Shown in pieces: positions 38,999 through 49,498 of a DNA stretch of 64,000 bases (position 1 is the first letter of the stretch; each line of letters begins with the position of its first letter). A program made the translations under genes and the position numbers. This DNA comes from Diplonema japonicum (Eukaryota > Euglenozoa > Diplonemea > Diplonemida > Diplonemidae), in the NCBI GenBank assembly GCA_964019335.1, contig OZ025714.1, positions 310,001-374,000 on the forward strand. Reading direction: 5' to 3'. The notes under the pieces are model-generated. The model ran no database searches. It was given only the letters and a program-made list of their open reading frames with translations, and had not been told where the DNA came from.

Positions 38999-41128
38999 TC
39001 AATCAAACAAGTACTTTTCGCTTTGTTGCACAACTGAGGCTGTGTGGATGAAGTCGAATTCCGGTTCCACCTGCTGCAGATGCATCAGTTGCGTACCATC
39101 AACCAAATGACTGCCTTTATCCGTGATGTGTAGCCCCTCCACCTCATTAAGCGGAGGTGACAAATAATAACACATCACATCGTTGGCCACAGCATTGTTG
39201 CACTGCTTGCTGCTCTCTCCGACAACAGTTCCCAACACTGTCATGAACTTCTGCCTGCTGTCCCCCACAGTCCCGTACATGATGCTGCCTGTTGCCATCC
39301 CGATGTTGTTTTCCGAATCGACCCTGGAGGTTCTCGTCCCCATCCAGAGCATCTTGACGAATGCCAGTGAGTTCTCCACATGTGTCGTGCAAGACTTTGG
39401 ACCGTTCCAGCACACAGCCACCCTGTTCCCTTGAAGCGACACAACTGCCCCATGTGACCTCTCAGTGCAAGTCAGCACCTTTGAAAGACTGTTATTCATA
39501 GTGCCCTCCGAGGAAGCAAAGTCTCCATGTCTAATTTCCACATGTCCGACAGTCGCCAAAGGAACGTACTGGAGTGAGCAATTAACCACACTGCTGGTGG
39601 TGCTGCAGGAACTAGGGGTCTTCTGACGGGGAGGAGACTTCGAGGTCGAGGACCTTCTGCGGTGCTTCGCTTTCAGCTGGCGATCTATAAAAGACTTCCT
39701 CCCGAGAAGAGCTGGAGGCAACAGGATGGAAGGGTAGACCGGGTCACACACACCCTTCACCTTCGTCTGTCCAACAGGAAGCACAACCACATCAATGTTC
39801 TCAACTGCCTCCAAAACCTCAAAAGTCACAGCAACAGCCCCTCCAACACAGACCCCTTCCATCCGAGCAGCAAGGTTCACAACGCTCCCAAAGTAGTCGA
39901 ACCTCCCAGTCAGTGTGTTCAGTTGCACGTCCACCTTCCCACAGTGAACCCCAATACGGACACGCAGCCCGCACAACAGGTCCTCTTCTTGACTACAGAT
40001 AATTGCTTCCAGCGACTCTGGCCACACACTTTCCTGAAGCCTCTCCTGAACAGACAAGCCAAAGTGCACAGCATCCACAGCACTCTCAAAGGCCACCATG
40101 AAGGCATCCCCGATGGTCTTCACCTCGTACCCATTGTAGTCCCTGATGCAGCATCGAATCACCCTGTTGTGAATATCCAGACCTTCCTTCATCCCCTCAG
40201 GACACAGCTCCCACGTCTCCGTCGAACTCTGTATGTCTGTGAACACAACTGTCACCTCCCCAGACTTCAGCCCAGGAATGGAGACATCTCTGGGTTGCTT
40301 GTCTGCATCGTTTTCCATGAACAACGTGTCAGGGAGGTAGGGTCGGTACTCCCGCAGGTTCGAGAGGATTTGTTCAAAGGCGTCGTAGAGAGGAGGAGGG
40401 AGTGAGACAGACTTGATGACACTCTCCGCAGACACGAGGTCGAAGCGGGAGAGGGACGCGGCGATGTCCTCAGTTGCCGCAATCACCTTGTTCATCTTCT
40501 TGTGTTCGTTGTGAAGCTTATTAGCGAAGCCGTGGGTGAAGTAGAAGTCGAGAAGGAAGATAGAGGACTGACCAAAAAACATTTGAAAGCTACGGATAGG
40601 TTTCACGGGGCAGGGGAGGTTGGTGCAATCATAAATCTCACGGCGTTGTGCTTGAGTTGCGAGGAAGGAAAGGTCATACAGACCGAAGCGGTAGGTTGAC
40701 TCGAAGACGAGAACGAGAAGCCAAGCAAGCAACATAAAAACCATGGTGATGGCGACCCGGTTGCCCACACGACACACGAGACACATGTCTGTGAGGATGA
40801 TGATAAAGGGCCACGACCTGTGACTATTAGAGGCAGACACGTGAGACAGGTCCGACATGAGGAAACCAATTCCCATGATTGCTACCCAGATGAGCAACAC
40901 AGCATACCTCAGTCGCTTCTCGATAAAGAGTTGTAACAGGAAAGCAAGTGACACAACCACACACATCACCCTTCGCCACCACATGACTGTTCCACAGTTA
41001 GCCGTCAATGAGACTCCAAAAAAGACCACAGTTACCAGCATCGCCGTTGACATCACCTTCTTACCGAAAGCTGTTGTCGGGTCGTCAGATGGCAGCACCA
41101 CGCTTGTAAAATGCAGCAAGCGCTCCAT
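38999..41128 (-). CDS. Membrane adenylate cyclase, tandem copy 2
   Basis: 709 residues, ATG at 41128. It has the same layout as copy 1: six hydrophobic N-terminal segments, the active cyclase domain with both metal Asp residues and the Lys/Asp adenine pair, and a degenerate second domain. The first 25 residues are nearly the same as copy 1. The membrane region (about 26-205) is clearly diverged while keeping its spacing and some blocks (IEKRLR; ESTYRFGLYDLSFLA). From about residue 205 to near 697 the two proteins are identical, then the last dozen residues differ. The membrane part may sense different signals while the output stays the same. Confidence 0.92.
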   Translation of the reverse strand: MERLLHFTSVVLPSDDPTTAFGKKVMSTAMLVTVVFFGVSLTANCGTVMWWRRVMCVVVSLAFLLQLFIEKRLRYAVLLIWVAIMGIGFLMSDLSHVSASNSHRSWPFIIILTDMCLVCRVGNRVAITMVFMLLAWLLVLVFESTYRFGLYDLSFLATQAQRREIYDCTNLPCPVKPIRSFQMFFGQSSIFLLDFYFTHGFANKLHNEHKKMNKVIAATEDIAASLSRFDLVSAESVIKSVSLPPPLYDAFEQILSNLREYRPYLPDTLFMENDADKQPRDVSIPGLKSGEVTVVFTDIQSSTETWELCPEGMKEGLDIHNRVIRCCIRDYNGYEVKTIGDAFMVAFESAVDAVHFGLSVQERLQESVWPESLEAIICSQEEDLLCGLRVRIGVHCGKVDVQLNTLTGRFDYFGSVVNLAARMEGVCVGGAVAVTFEVLEAVENIDVVVLPVGQTKVKGVCDPVYPSILLPPALLGRKSFIDRQLKAKHRRRSSTSKSPPRQKTPSSCSTTSSVVNCSLQYVPLATVGHVEIRHGDFASSEGTMNNSLSKVLTCTERSHGAVVSLQGNRVAVCWNGPKSCTTHVENSLAFVKMLWMGTRTSRVDSENNIGMATGSIMYGTVGDSRQKFMTVLGTVVGESSKQCNNAVANDVMCYYLSPPLNEVEGLHITDKGSHLVDGTQLMHLQQVEPEFDFIHTASVVQQSEKYLFD
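39050..40532 (-). repeat. 1483-bp direct duplication, identical to 36412-37894
   Basis: Offset 2638 bases. Reading both copies side by side I see no difference across the tract, and frames on both strands translate identically. The first differences are A/G at 36411 versus 39049 and C/T at 37895 versus 40533. The tract covers the cyclase domain and most of the C-terminal domain only. Confidence 0.9.
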
Positions 41129-41616
41129 CTTTTCTGCTGAAGGGGATACCGTGCTACAAAAATTTTAAAAAAAAAAAAAAGTAAAAATTAAGATTTTTTT
41201 TTGGGTCCCTTACTTATGCATTTTTGTAAGGGGCATTTCTTTTTTTTAATCAGATAGGGCAGGTCATGCTGAACATCGAGAAGAGTAGGCTTCTTCTAAA
41301 TTCATTTCTCGGTTTAGACCCTATTGGGGGATGAGGCCGCGAAAGGGTTGTGTTTCCCCCCCCCCCCCCTTTTTTGTTGAAAATAGTTCTTTCTTTCTTT
41401 CCCCCCTCAAAAAAAAAAGAAAACTTCCCCCGACGTGATAGCGAAAAAAAGGAGTAACATCTGGGGGGGGAGGGACAGTGTTTTGAAAAATTAAATTTAG
41501 CAGGTAGGGCTCTTCGGGGAGACTTGCCCTAAAACCTACTTTTGGCAAATTTTCAGAACACCGGTAGAGATGATTAGGTAGAAAAAGAAGGGGGGGGGGG
41601 GGGGGGGGGGGGGGGG

Positions 41617-42060
41617 TAGGGGGGGTCATATGGTCCTTAAAAAGGGCCACTTTTTGCCCTTTTTCAGGCTCTTCGCCAAGGGCATTTTGGGCCCTTAAAA
41701 AAACTGTAACCACCCCAAAAGTGCCCACAAATCACCAAACCCCCGTTTCCCGATGGTTTCCGGCCCCAGAAGTGCCCAGAATCATGTTCTAATTTTGGGG
41801 CCCCCGTTTGGTACTTTCCCTATGTAATCCTAGGGGCCCCTATTTTATGTTCCCTAGGATTACATAGGGAAAGTACCAAACGGGGGCCCCAAAATTAGAA
41901 CATGATTCTGGGCACTTCTGGGGCCGGAAACCATCGGGAAACGGGGGTTTGGTGATTTGTGGGCACTTTTGGGGTGGTTACAGTTTTTTTAAGGGCCCAA
42001 AATGCCCTTGGCGAAGAGCCTGAAAAAGGGCAAATAACGACCCCCTTATGACCCCCCCTA
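41617..42060. repeat. Foldback element: 183-bp perfect inverted repeat
   Basis: Arms 41653-41835 and 41852-42034 are exact reverse complements by eye, with a 16-base spacer (41836-41851). The outer ends TAGGGGGGGTCATA (41617-41630) and its complement (42047-42060) also pair, with short unmatched stretches between. No coding capacity is evident in the arms. Confidence 0.9.
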
Positions 42061-42250
42061 GGGCTATGCTGGCATGGAAACGCGTTTCCATGCATTTTTT
42101 GAAAAAAAGGGAAACGGAAACGGAAACGGAAACGTTTCCTTATGTTTCCTTAAGAAGGAAGCCGTTTCCATAAGAATTTTGAAAAGTATGGAAACGGAAA
42201 CGGAAACGGAAACGTTTCCACGTTTCCTGCCAGCATAGCCCTAGGGGGGG
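42052..42250. repeat. 199-bp MITE-like element with 23-bp TIRs and GGAAAC repeats
   Basis: The terminal inverted repeats are 23 bp (42052-42074 and 42228-42250), containing CTAGGGCTATGCTGGCA. Inside are two blocks of about four GGAAAC hexamers (near 42108-42135 and 42189-42215), each ending in GTTTCC. The left end overlaps the right end of the foldback element by the CCCCCCCTA sequence. Confidence 0.8.
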
Positions 42251-42810
42251 GGGGGGGGGAAGAAGGGATGAGAGGAAACAAAAAAAAAATACAAGGACAG
42301 ACAAGGAAGATATAAGGGTAATTTGTGATTGACGCGAACAATAAAAAAGAAGAAAAAAAATGTATTTGTAAAAAAAAGTGCCGGTTCTGCAGAACGCAAG
42401 GAAAAAAGTTACAGCAATAGAAGATGTTCCTCTTTAATGGGTGTTGGGTAAAAATGGGTAAAAAGAAAAAGAGAGCACCGTGACGTAGAGGTAGGTCAGC
42501 AGACATCACTCTCCCTATGAAAAAAAAGTTGCCAAAGAAGAAACAAAAAGGAACTTTTACTTTTTTATTTTATTTATTTTTTTTTTTTTTACTTTTTGTA
42601 TGTTTCCAAGGTTGTGTCCAAGCATGACAGGGGGGGGGGGGGGGGGGGCGGCGAAGTTAGTAACCCCCGGGCTGTTGGTTGCTTGGAGCAACACACCGGA
42701 AGAAAACATACATTTCTGCGTCATAACACACAAAAGAAAAAGAAGAAGAAAAGAAAAAAAGAGAAACAAAAAAAAACTTTTTGTATACCTTTGGGGAGGT
42801 AATAAAACAG

Positions 42811-42849
<39 letters not shown>

Positions 42850-43142
42850 AAAGAAAGAAAAATGTCGTTGAAGAAGAACAAAAATCTGTCACTCGAGTGA
42901 AATAAATAAATTTCACGAGAGGGCCCAAGACAAGAGAGTGACAGTTCATTCAGTGTCCCTTATAGGTAATGGACAAAGGCCCGTCAAATTTGAAAAGTCG
43001 GATCGGGGTGCTGTTCAGGAGCCAACACTGCACCTGAGACAGCGATTCTACCAATATCAACGTCAATCTAAGCAGCCCCAGTAAAATTTGTAACTTGTAA
43101 TACCCCCACGCTTTCAAATCTAATTACTATTTCTTCCAACAA

Positions 43143-44672
43143 TCACGACACGATCAGCGGCTGGTTCTCATCACCGTCATCCTCGCTGCCGCTCTCATCG
43201 TCCTTATCAACGTCCGAACCGGCTTCAATCCCCGTTGTTTGTACCGTGTTATCACGGGACCTCTCTTCCTCACCTTCGCGTTGGCTTTCCTCATCCCCTT
43301 CTATCTCAGATCGTTTCTTCGCTTGTTTGATCAAATCGTCCCAATCGCTGAACCAAATCGCCACCCACGAGAACAGAGAACTCACCGCGTAGCCAAGCGT
43401 GATCACAAACAAAATCCCGTTGATCCCGTAACCGAATTTGTAAACTGCAAGCGCGGAGAACGGTACGTTCAGGAACCACGACCCGGCAGCAGTGATACCA
43501 GCTCCTAAAGAAGGTCTTCCTTGGCCGTCGAGAACGAACAGCCCGACGACTCCTATACAAAGCATGGGTATCGCACATGCCATGAGCCAGCATGCTTGCC
43601 TCACGATATGGATGATGTCCTCATCATGGGTGAAGATTTTCCCAACGTGGTCTCTCATAAAATATATCAAGGCACCCGACAGTGTTGACACAAGTGCGAT
43701 GATACACGTCCCGTACTTTATCGTTTTGAAACAGGAGGTTAGATCCCCTGACCCTACGTGCTGCGCAACACGCATGTTTATGGCACTTCCAAATCCCATT
43801 GAGGCCATTACTAGTTGTATCCATATCATTCCTATGACGGACCATGCTGCAATGTCATCGCTTCCTAGATGTGCGGTGAAGACGGTAAGGAGTTGAAACT
43901 GGCCTTCTTCGATGAAAGATCCTATGGCGGTTGGGATGGAGAGTTTAAGGTATTCATTCATCCGAGATTTTTTGGTCGCTTCCTTCCACGAAAACCCAGG
44001 CCAATACCCAACATGGGCGTTTTTAAAGCTTGTGAAGAAGTTCAGCAGAATCAGTTGGATGATGATGGAGACGAGAAGTCCGATTGGTGCGCCGTCCAAA
44101 CCCATACCGTCCCATGACGTTCCGGGTAACCCACCCATGAACAGTAAATTAATCCCGATAGAAAATGCAAGGCCGATGACGGTAGCAGCGAGGGTTGCCT
44201 TTGTGATCCCAATCGACGCGTAGAATTGATCAGCTCCCATTGCAATGCCTTGCAGGTAATAAGCTGGAATTGCGATTCTTGCATAGCGTTGTGCGTCGCT
44301 TGATAAATTGTGCTTCATGCCGATTCCCTCTAATACGGTGTCTGTTAAAAACCACCATAATATGTATACAGGGATCACACCCACGGTGAAAACAATCATT
44401 CCAGTTTGAAGCCAGTAACCAGCTAGCATTTTGTTTCCGGAGCCGATAGCTTGTGAGCACACTGTGTTTAGGCATCCCAAGCTGCTCAGGGGAAAGCTCT
44501 GTGAGAGCATCATGAACGCTTCGGCCAGGCTTATCGCGGCCATCGCGTCTTTTCCTAAAAGGTGCCCGATGGTGGCTACTTGTATTACACCGTAGGCACC
44601 CTCTAAGAGACTTCCCAACGCCAAGGGCCACCCCAAGCTCCATAGGGCTTTGCATTCTTCATCTTTCCACCA

Positions 44673-44675
<3 letters not shown>
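43143..44675 (-). CDS. MATE-family multidrug/toxin efflux transporter
   Basis: 510 residues, single exon. The ATG at 44675 follows a run of about 35 A in the sense direction. Twelve hydrophobic segments are spread over residues about 10-440 in two similar halves. Family marks include the early helix SLGWPLALGSLLEGAYGVIQVATIGHLLG, the CSQAIGSGN segment, and the second-half IGSFIEEGQFQLLTVFTAHLG. The sequence is closest in style to plant and animal MATE proteins (DTX/SLC47), which exchange organic cations or anions for protons at plasma or vacuolar membranes. The C-terminal 70 residues are acidic and Ser-rich, ending in NQPLIVS. The final QPLI could act as a dileucine-like sorting signal (inference). 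Confidence 0.93.
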
Positions 44676-44703
<28 letters not shown>

Positions 44704-44905
44704 GTGTAAAAAAACTGTTTGTTCTTTTTTTGGCTTCAAAAAGATCTTCGAGTCAGGTCGTCAGAGTTCGGTAAGGGTCTCACTACAAGACGGTAAAGAT
44801 GTCCTTGATGGACACCCTCCAAGTTGGCCTCAGGTTCTAGATTGCTTTGGGTATCACTATCAATTTAACAATGGTGTGAGAATTCCATTTGAATGCAGCT
44901 AACTA

Positions 44906-45002
44906 TGAAAAATCAGCCAGATTTCACTTGTGAAGGGACACTTTTTTTTTAAAAGAGTGTCTATGTCCCCACCGCGTGAAATCAGGTAATCTGATTTTTC
45001 AC
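44906..45002. repeat. Imperfect inverted repeat, about 40-46-bp arms
   Basis: TGAAAAATCAG, CCAGATTTCAC and GGGACACT on the left pair with the complementary right arm ending at 45002, with small gaps. It directly abuts the 93-bp hairpin at 45012. Confidence 0.65.
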
Positions 45003-45011
45003 AAATTAAAA

Positions 45012-45104
45012 TACTGTAAAACAAAAAAACAAAAAAACAAAAAAAATGTCGGACGGACAAAAAAAACCCGGTATTTTTGTTTTTTTTTGTTTTGTTTTAC
45101 AGTA
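45012..45104. repeat. 93-bp hairpin element with TACTGTAAAACAAAA ends
   Basis: 15-bp perfect terminal inverted repeats (45012-45026, 45090-45104) are followed by CAAAA/TTTTG-rich arms around TGTCGGACGGACA. It has the same length and the same TACTGTAAA terminus as 12157-12249. Confidence 0.65.
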
Positions 45105-45363
45105 ACAATTTTTAAAAAAAAAGATTTTTTTTTTAAATGAGGGATTGGTGGAAGGAGGAAAGAAAAAAAAAAAGTACCTCTCCCCTCCCTTTTACCCCCC
45201 CTTTTTTTTTTGGTTTGTTAGATTTGGAAAAAAGAAAAAAAATGCAAAATACTGTAAAAAAAAAGGGGGGGGATATGCCCATGTACTGTTCTTTTTTTTT
45301 TTGGCCCATTTAAGCTCTCTGGGAACAGTTTGTACTTTGGTAGAGAGGGCTTATCTAGAAAAT

Positions 45364-45401
45364 AATTCACTATGATAGGAACGAAGTGGTTAGCAACGGC
45401 C
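45364..45401 (+). repeat. Dispersed 40-nt repeat, copy B
   Basis: It matches 22461-22501 (AATTCACTATGA, CGAAGTGGTTAGCA, CGGCCC) with a three-base shorter middle. It lies inside the interval bounded by TACTGTAAA ends at about 45250 and 45519. Confidence 0.55.
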
Positions 45402-45818
45402 CGCCAAATAATTACCGGAATGGAGAAAGAGAAATGTCCGGAACCTTCAGGAGTCCAGAAGCCCCCTCAATTCTCGAGACTTTCTGGGATCTTTTTTTTT
45501 TTTTTGCTTTACAGTAAAATAAAATCGGGTAAGACCAGGAAGGGGGGGGGGGCGCAAAAATAAGAAATGAGTAAAATCTTTTTAAAAAGGTTAAAGAAAA
45601 GAAAATGGGGTAGCAAGATGTGGCTTTTCTTCTTCTTTCTTGATTTAGGCTGAATTAAAACAACAAAAAAGAGAATGCTGTAAAAACAAAACAAAAAAAA
45701 TCAGGGGTATTCTTTTCTAGAAACCTTTTTAAAGGGGGGGTCCGCCTATCCCAATGATATAACCTGTTTTCTTCATTGAGTTGGGCTTTGGGCAATTTTT
45801 TTTTTCTTCCCTTTCTGG

Positions 45819-45862
<44 letters not shown>

Positions 45863-45964
45863 TTAGGTCTTTCCTTCGCTTTTTAACACTTTCGTTCATT
45901 TTCTTTTTTCAAAAAACAAATTTAAAAAATAAGTAAAATACCCCCCCTTTTTTTCCCGTTCCCC

Positions 45965-46086
45965 TCACTTCTCTTCCTCATCTTGTTTTTCCCCATCTTC
46001 ATTCACCAAATTATTTATTTGTACATCCGCAAACTCATGGGGGAACTCACCATCATCTTCACTAGGGGCCATCAACGCTTGCAGCG

Positions 46087-46119
<33 letters not shown>

Positions 46120-47415
46120 CCCGTAAATTTGAAAAAGCACAAACCTGCGCGAGAACCTGCATTTCCTCGTCCTTCACAAATTCTTTGATCTCGTTGTTGG
46201 TGATGAAGGGGAAGACGAACCCGTTTAGAAATTCTAGTGTTTCAGGGTCTCCTCCAACACTCCACAACGCCTGCCCGGTCAACCCCACGATCCCCTTTTC
46301 GGCCAGAAACTTCATCGAAACCCTACCGGTATTGAGCAGCGCCAACAGCAACTGGTACCCGTTAACAATTGCCTCATGATCGGAAGCATTCTCTGCCACC
46401 AAACGGAAAACTGCATCGGCGAACTGAACATGGTCCTCATCGGTGTCGAGATCTGTTGCAGACAGACCACCCAAGAAATTCAACGCGTGGAGATACGCAC
46501 CTGCGGCATCGATAGGCGTGGAGATAGGCGTTTGCATTTCCATCTCACCGATGCTTGAGAAGTTTGAGATAACGGTACTTAAAGCAGTACCAAAGCCTGC
46601 TTCCGTCAGTGCTTTTGCGTGTTGCGGGTCGGTATGGCATATAATCACCACCAAATCAGCCGGAAATCTCGGACCCCCCACTAAACATTGTAGAATGTTT
46701 GGTAGGATTAAACCCTTGTCTGACATAATCGCGTCGACTACCGGGTTGCGGGGTGCTGAAGGAGCCCACAGCCCGCCAAATGTTGACATCCAAGATAGTT
46801 TAGCTTGCTCAGCCCGTTTTTCCGTTACCAGGTAGCTGTGAAAACCCGCAGCTTGTGTTAACAAACAGCATGATAACAGCTTGTCGGTGTGAGTTGAATC
46901 TTTGTTTCGTAGAATTGTCATGGGGAGGTTGATGGTTTTGTTGTGGGGTTCTTCTATCAGAAGAGGGATTCCGCCAGCTTTGCACAGCCAGTTGAGGATT
47001 ACTACCGTTTCTAAATCGTCGAGATGGCCAGAGGTGTGCAGGGATGGGACTATTTGCGACAGCCATTCGATATCTGGGGAAATAGCTTCGAGGTCAAAGC
47101 CGTTGTGTGCCGCGATGAACAGCGCTGATAAAAGTCTCGCGCATTCCTCTGAGTTTCCGTCTTCCAGCAGTTTTTTTGCGTTTTCCAGAGTCTCGGCTAC
47201 CGGGATCTCGGGGGCTTTGCTTCGTTCTCCGGACACCCATAGGCCCTGGAAGCCCTTTCGTGCGTTGAGCAGCCCGTTGTGCATTGTTATTAAAAAATTT
47301 GAATCTTCAACTATCTTAGGCGGGTTCAAACCGTACTTTTCCGTGTACGCAAACCCACCAAGACCGATACCAAACCCGATTATCTGCGGTGCGCTACGCT
47401 TCACTATTTTCCACA

Positions 47416-47419
<4 letters not shown>
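45965..47419 (-). CDS. Unknown 465-residue protein, N-terminal anchor and ARM/HEAT-like helices
   Basis: Exons 47419-46145 and 46087-45965 give 465 residues. The 57-base intron (GTTTGT...AAAAG) removes a Lys run that read-through would add. The ATG at 47419 follows about 28 A in the sense direction. Residues about 9-28 (APQIIGFGIGLGGFAYTEKYG) look like a signal anchor or mitochondrial-type membrane segment. The rest is helical and Leu/Ala-rich, in segments of about 40 residues that suggest an armadillo or HEAT solenoid (for example LLSALFIAAHNGF; DAVFRLVAENASDHEAIVNGYQLLLALLNTG). The C-terminus is acidic. No named family is recognised; the solenoid call is inference from pattern. Confidence 0.7.
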
Positions 47420-47457
<38 letters not shown>

Positions 47458-48067
47458 CTTTTCTTTTTTTTTTTTTTTTAACACAAAAAAAAAAAAAAAA
47501 AAAAAAAACCACCCTCTTTTTTATTTTTTTTTCCTTTTTATTTTTCCTACACCCATCCGAACAAGTCACGCAACGCAGTGTGCCTTTTTTTTGTATTTCC
47601 CCCCCCCACATAAATAAAAAAGGTGGGGGGGGGGGGAAATACGGCCCGACTAAATATTGGGACTTGTTTTTTTTGCGGGTTTGTGTAAAAAAAAAAGAGG
47701 AAAAAAAAAGAGGGGCTTAAGTAAAATGAGACAGAAGGACAAAAAAAAATAAAGAAGAAGAAAGAAAAGGGAAAGAAAATAATGGGAGTTTGATCATTTA
47801 AAAAAAAAAAAAAAAAAAAAGAGAGAGAGAGAGAGAGAGAAAGAGAGCGCAAAAGTGCGATCTCTAAGAACTCTTTTTTTTTCTTTTTCTTTTTTTGTGT
47901 CATACTCTTCTCGTTTCAAAAAGAAAGTCAAGGTGAGGATAGATGGCGAGAAACGAGGAAATAATGACATGCAAAATGTGCCCTGGTTAAGCTGCGCTAA
48001 GTCGGGGGTAAAAGGGAAAACGGGGGGAATAAAAATAAAGGAGCAGAGAAAGAGTTTGCTCCTTTAA

Positions 48068-48111
<44 letters not shown>

Positions 48112-48541
48112 AATGCGATGTCGGAAGGAACCAAAGGAGAGAGATAAGTATATCGTCTTAAAAAAAAAAATAATAATAAACTCTTTTTTTTTTTAATTTT
48201 ATTTTTCCCTCTCCCTCTTTTTCCATTGTAATACCCACTTCAAAATAGTTTTATTCATTTTTTCCCCCCTCCTCTTTCTTTTTCTTCTTCTTTTTTTTTT
48301 TCCTTCTTTTTTTCTCCCCTCTCCATTCCACTCCGTTCTAATGCTTCCCAGGACTCTAAACTGCCCGGGGTTGAACGAAAATCCGGAAAGAGGGGCGGAA
48401 AAAAAAAAGAGAAAAAAAAAAATAATAATAAAAAAAAAAAAAGTGGGGAATAAAAAAAAAAAATAAAATAAAAATAAATCAAAAAAAAACACACAGCTAC
48501 AAAGCAACACGATGGATTAAAAAAAAAAAAAAAAAAAAAAA
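47420..48541. other. 1.1-kb gene-free spacer
   Basis: Very homopolymer-rich (A runs over 40 near 48067-48109; T and GA repeats near 47820). No gene or structured repeat is supported. Confidence 0.55.
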
Positions 48542-49451
48542 TTACACCCCTCGTTCATCAGCTTCATCGAAGGTCTGCCACAAAGGTGTTCCAAGATAAG
48601 GAAAAACGGTCCTGAAGGCTGTGATACGTGAAAAAGCTGAGTAAGAGTGCAATATGTTAAACTCAGGCGAAAGGCGAGGAAGGGGCGCACGATGCCTGGA
48701 GATGAAAGAAGGGAGGGGAGAGGCCAAGGTGGGAACCGTGGACGAATTGTCGATGGTGAGATGGGAGTCGACAAAAGGAGAGATCTCGGCGATGGACCGC
48801 GAGAGCGCTTGATATGACTGTAAAATAACCGACGGCGGCACCGTTCGAGCAAGACGCTGGGCAGCTCTCTCTTGGACAACAGAAAGCGGCGCTTGAACCT
48901 CCAAAACCGCAATTTTATATTTAGGGTAATCTTTTCGAATTCTTTTGATCAACCGCTTTGGATACGTGGGGTCACGTAACGAACCATCCACTACAAGGTC
49001 TCTACCTTGCTTTAACGACTCCAAATGGATCAGTTCGGACACCAAACCTGCTTCCTTCTGTGTCATTGCTACAGCATCGCCCTGCCCCCTCATTTTATAT
49101 TCAGAATACTCCGGGAGTTCTTTTCGAACTGTATCGGGGTCCGCCACTACTGCATTGTGAAGTCTGAGGAGACCTTTTCCGAGTTTTTCCATGGAGTACC
49201 CTTTACCTACACCCATCGCACCGGCGGTGAACACGACCCATTTATCGTCTGTTGAAGGCCTTGGTTCGCCTACCATGTTGCTTACAATTTTATCTTGGAG
49301 GATTTCTCTTTCACGAGGGTACGATCCGTGGTACGTCTTGTCGAGCTCTGTGCGGTGGCCTGCGCTGTTCCCGGCGAGTACTTCGCCGGTTTTTCGTGCC
49401 CAGTTCACCTCTGTGGAAGCTCGGAAGTCGTAGCCTACCGGGATCGCCGCC

Positions 49452-49453
<2 letters not shown>
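48542..49453 (-). CDS. Zeta-toxin-fold P-loop kinase-like protein
   Basis: 303 residues, single exon, ATG at 49453, stop TAA. A Walker A motif is at residues 77-84 (AGAMGVGK). DPDTVRKELPEY follows about 25 residues later, and DLVVDGSLRDP after that, where Asp could act as a base. The order P-loop, DxD-K-LPE, then a conserved D-x-S/T-L matches the zeta-toxin/UDP-GlcNAc-kinase-like P-loop family. Eukaryotic protists carry many relatives as ordinary cytosolic kinases or ATPases without any antitoxin partner, and none is present here. The substrate is unknown. The last 70 residues are Pro/Ser-rich and not family-like. Confidence 0.75.

Positions 49454-49498
<45 letters not shown>

Larger units (their letters stand above)
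41129..43142. other. Accessory spacer with foldback elements and homopolymers
   Basis: About 2 kb without a supported gene. It contains the large inverted repeat and the MITE-like element listed separately, a run of about 26 G at 41591-41616, further G runs (42244-42259, 42630-42648), and a run of over 35 A near 42811-42847. Confidence 0.6.
44676..45964. other. 1.3-kb gene-free region with several hairpin elements
   Basis: Between the MATE gene and the ARM/HEAT-like gene. TACTGTAAA-type ends occur at 45012, 45104, about 45250, 45519 and 45679. The pair at about 45250 and 45519 faces inward and may bound a further 270-bp element. An A run of about 40 lies at 45820-45859. No coding frame is supported. 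Confidence 0.5.

Noticed and set aside
42557-42949. Phe/Lys-rich frames on both strands
   Set aside because: They are low complexity only, from A and G runs.
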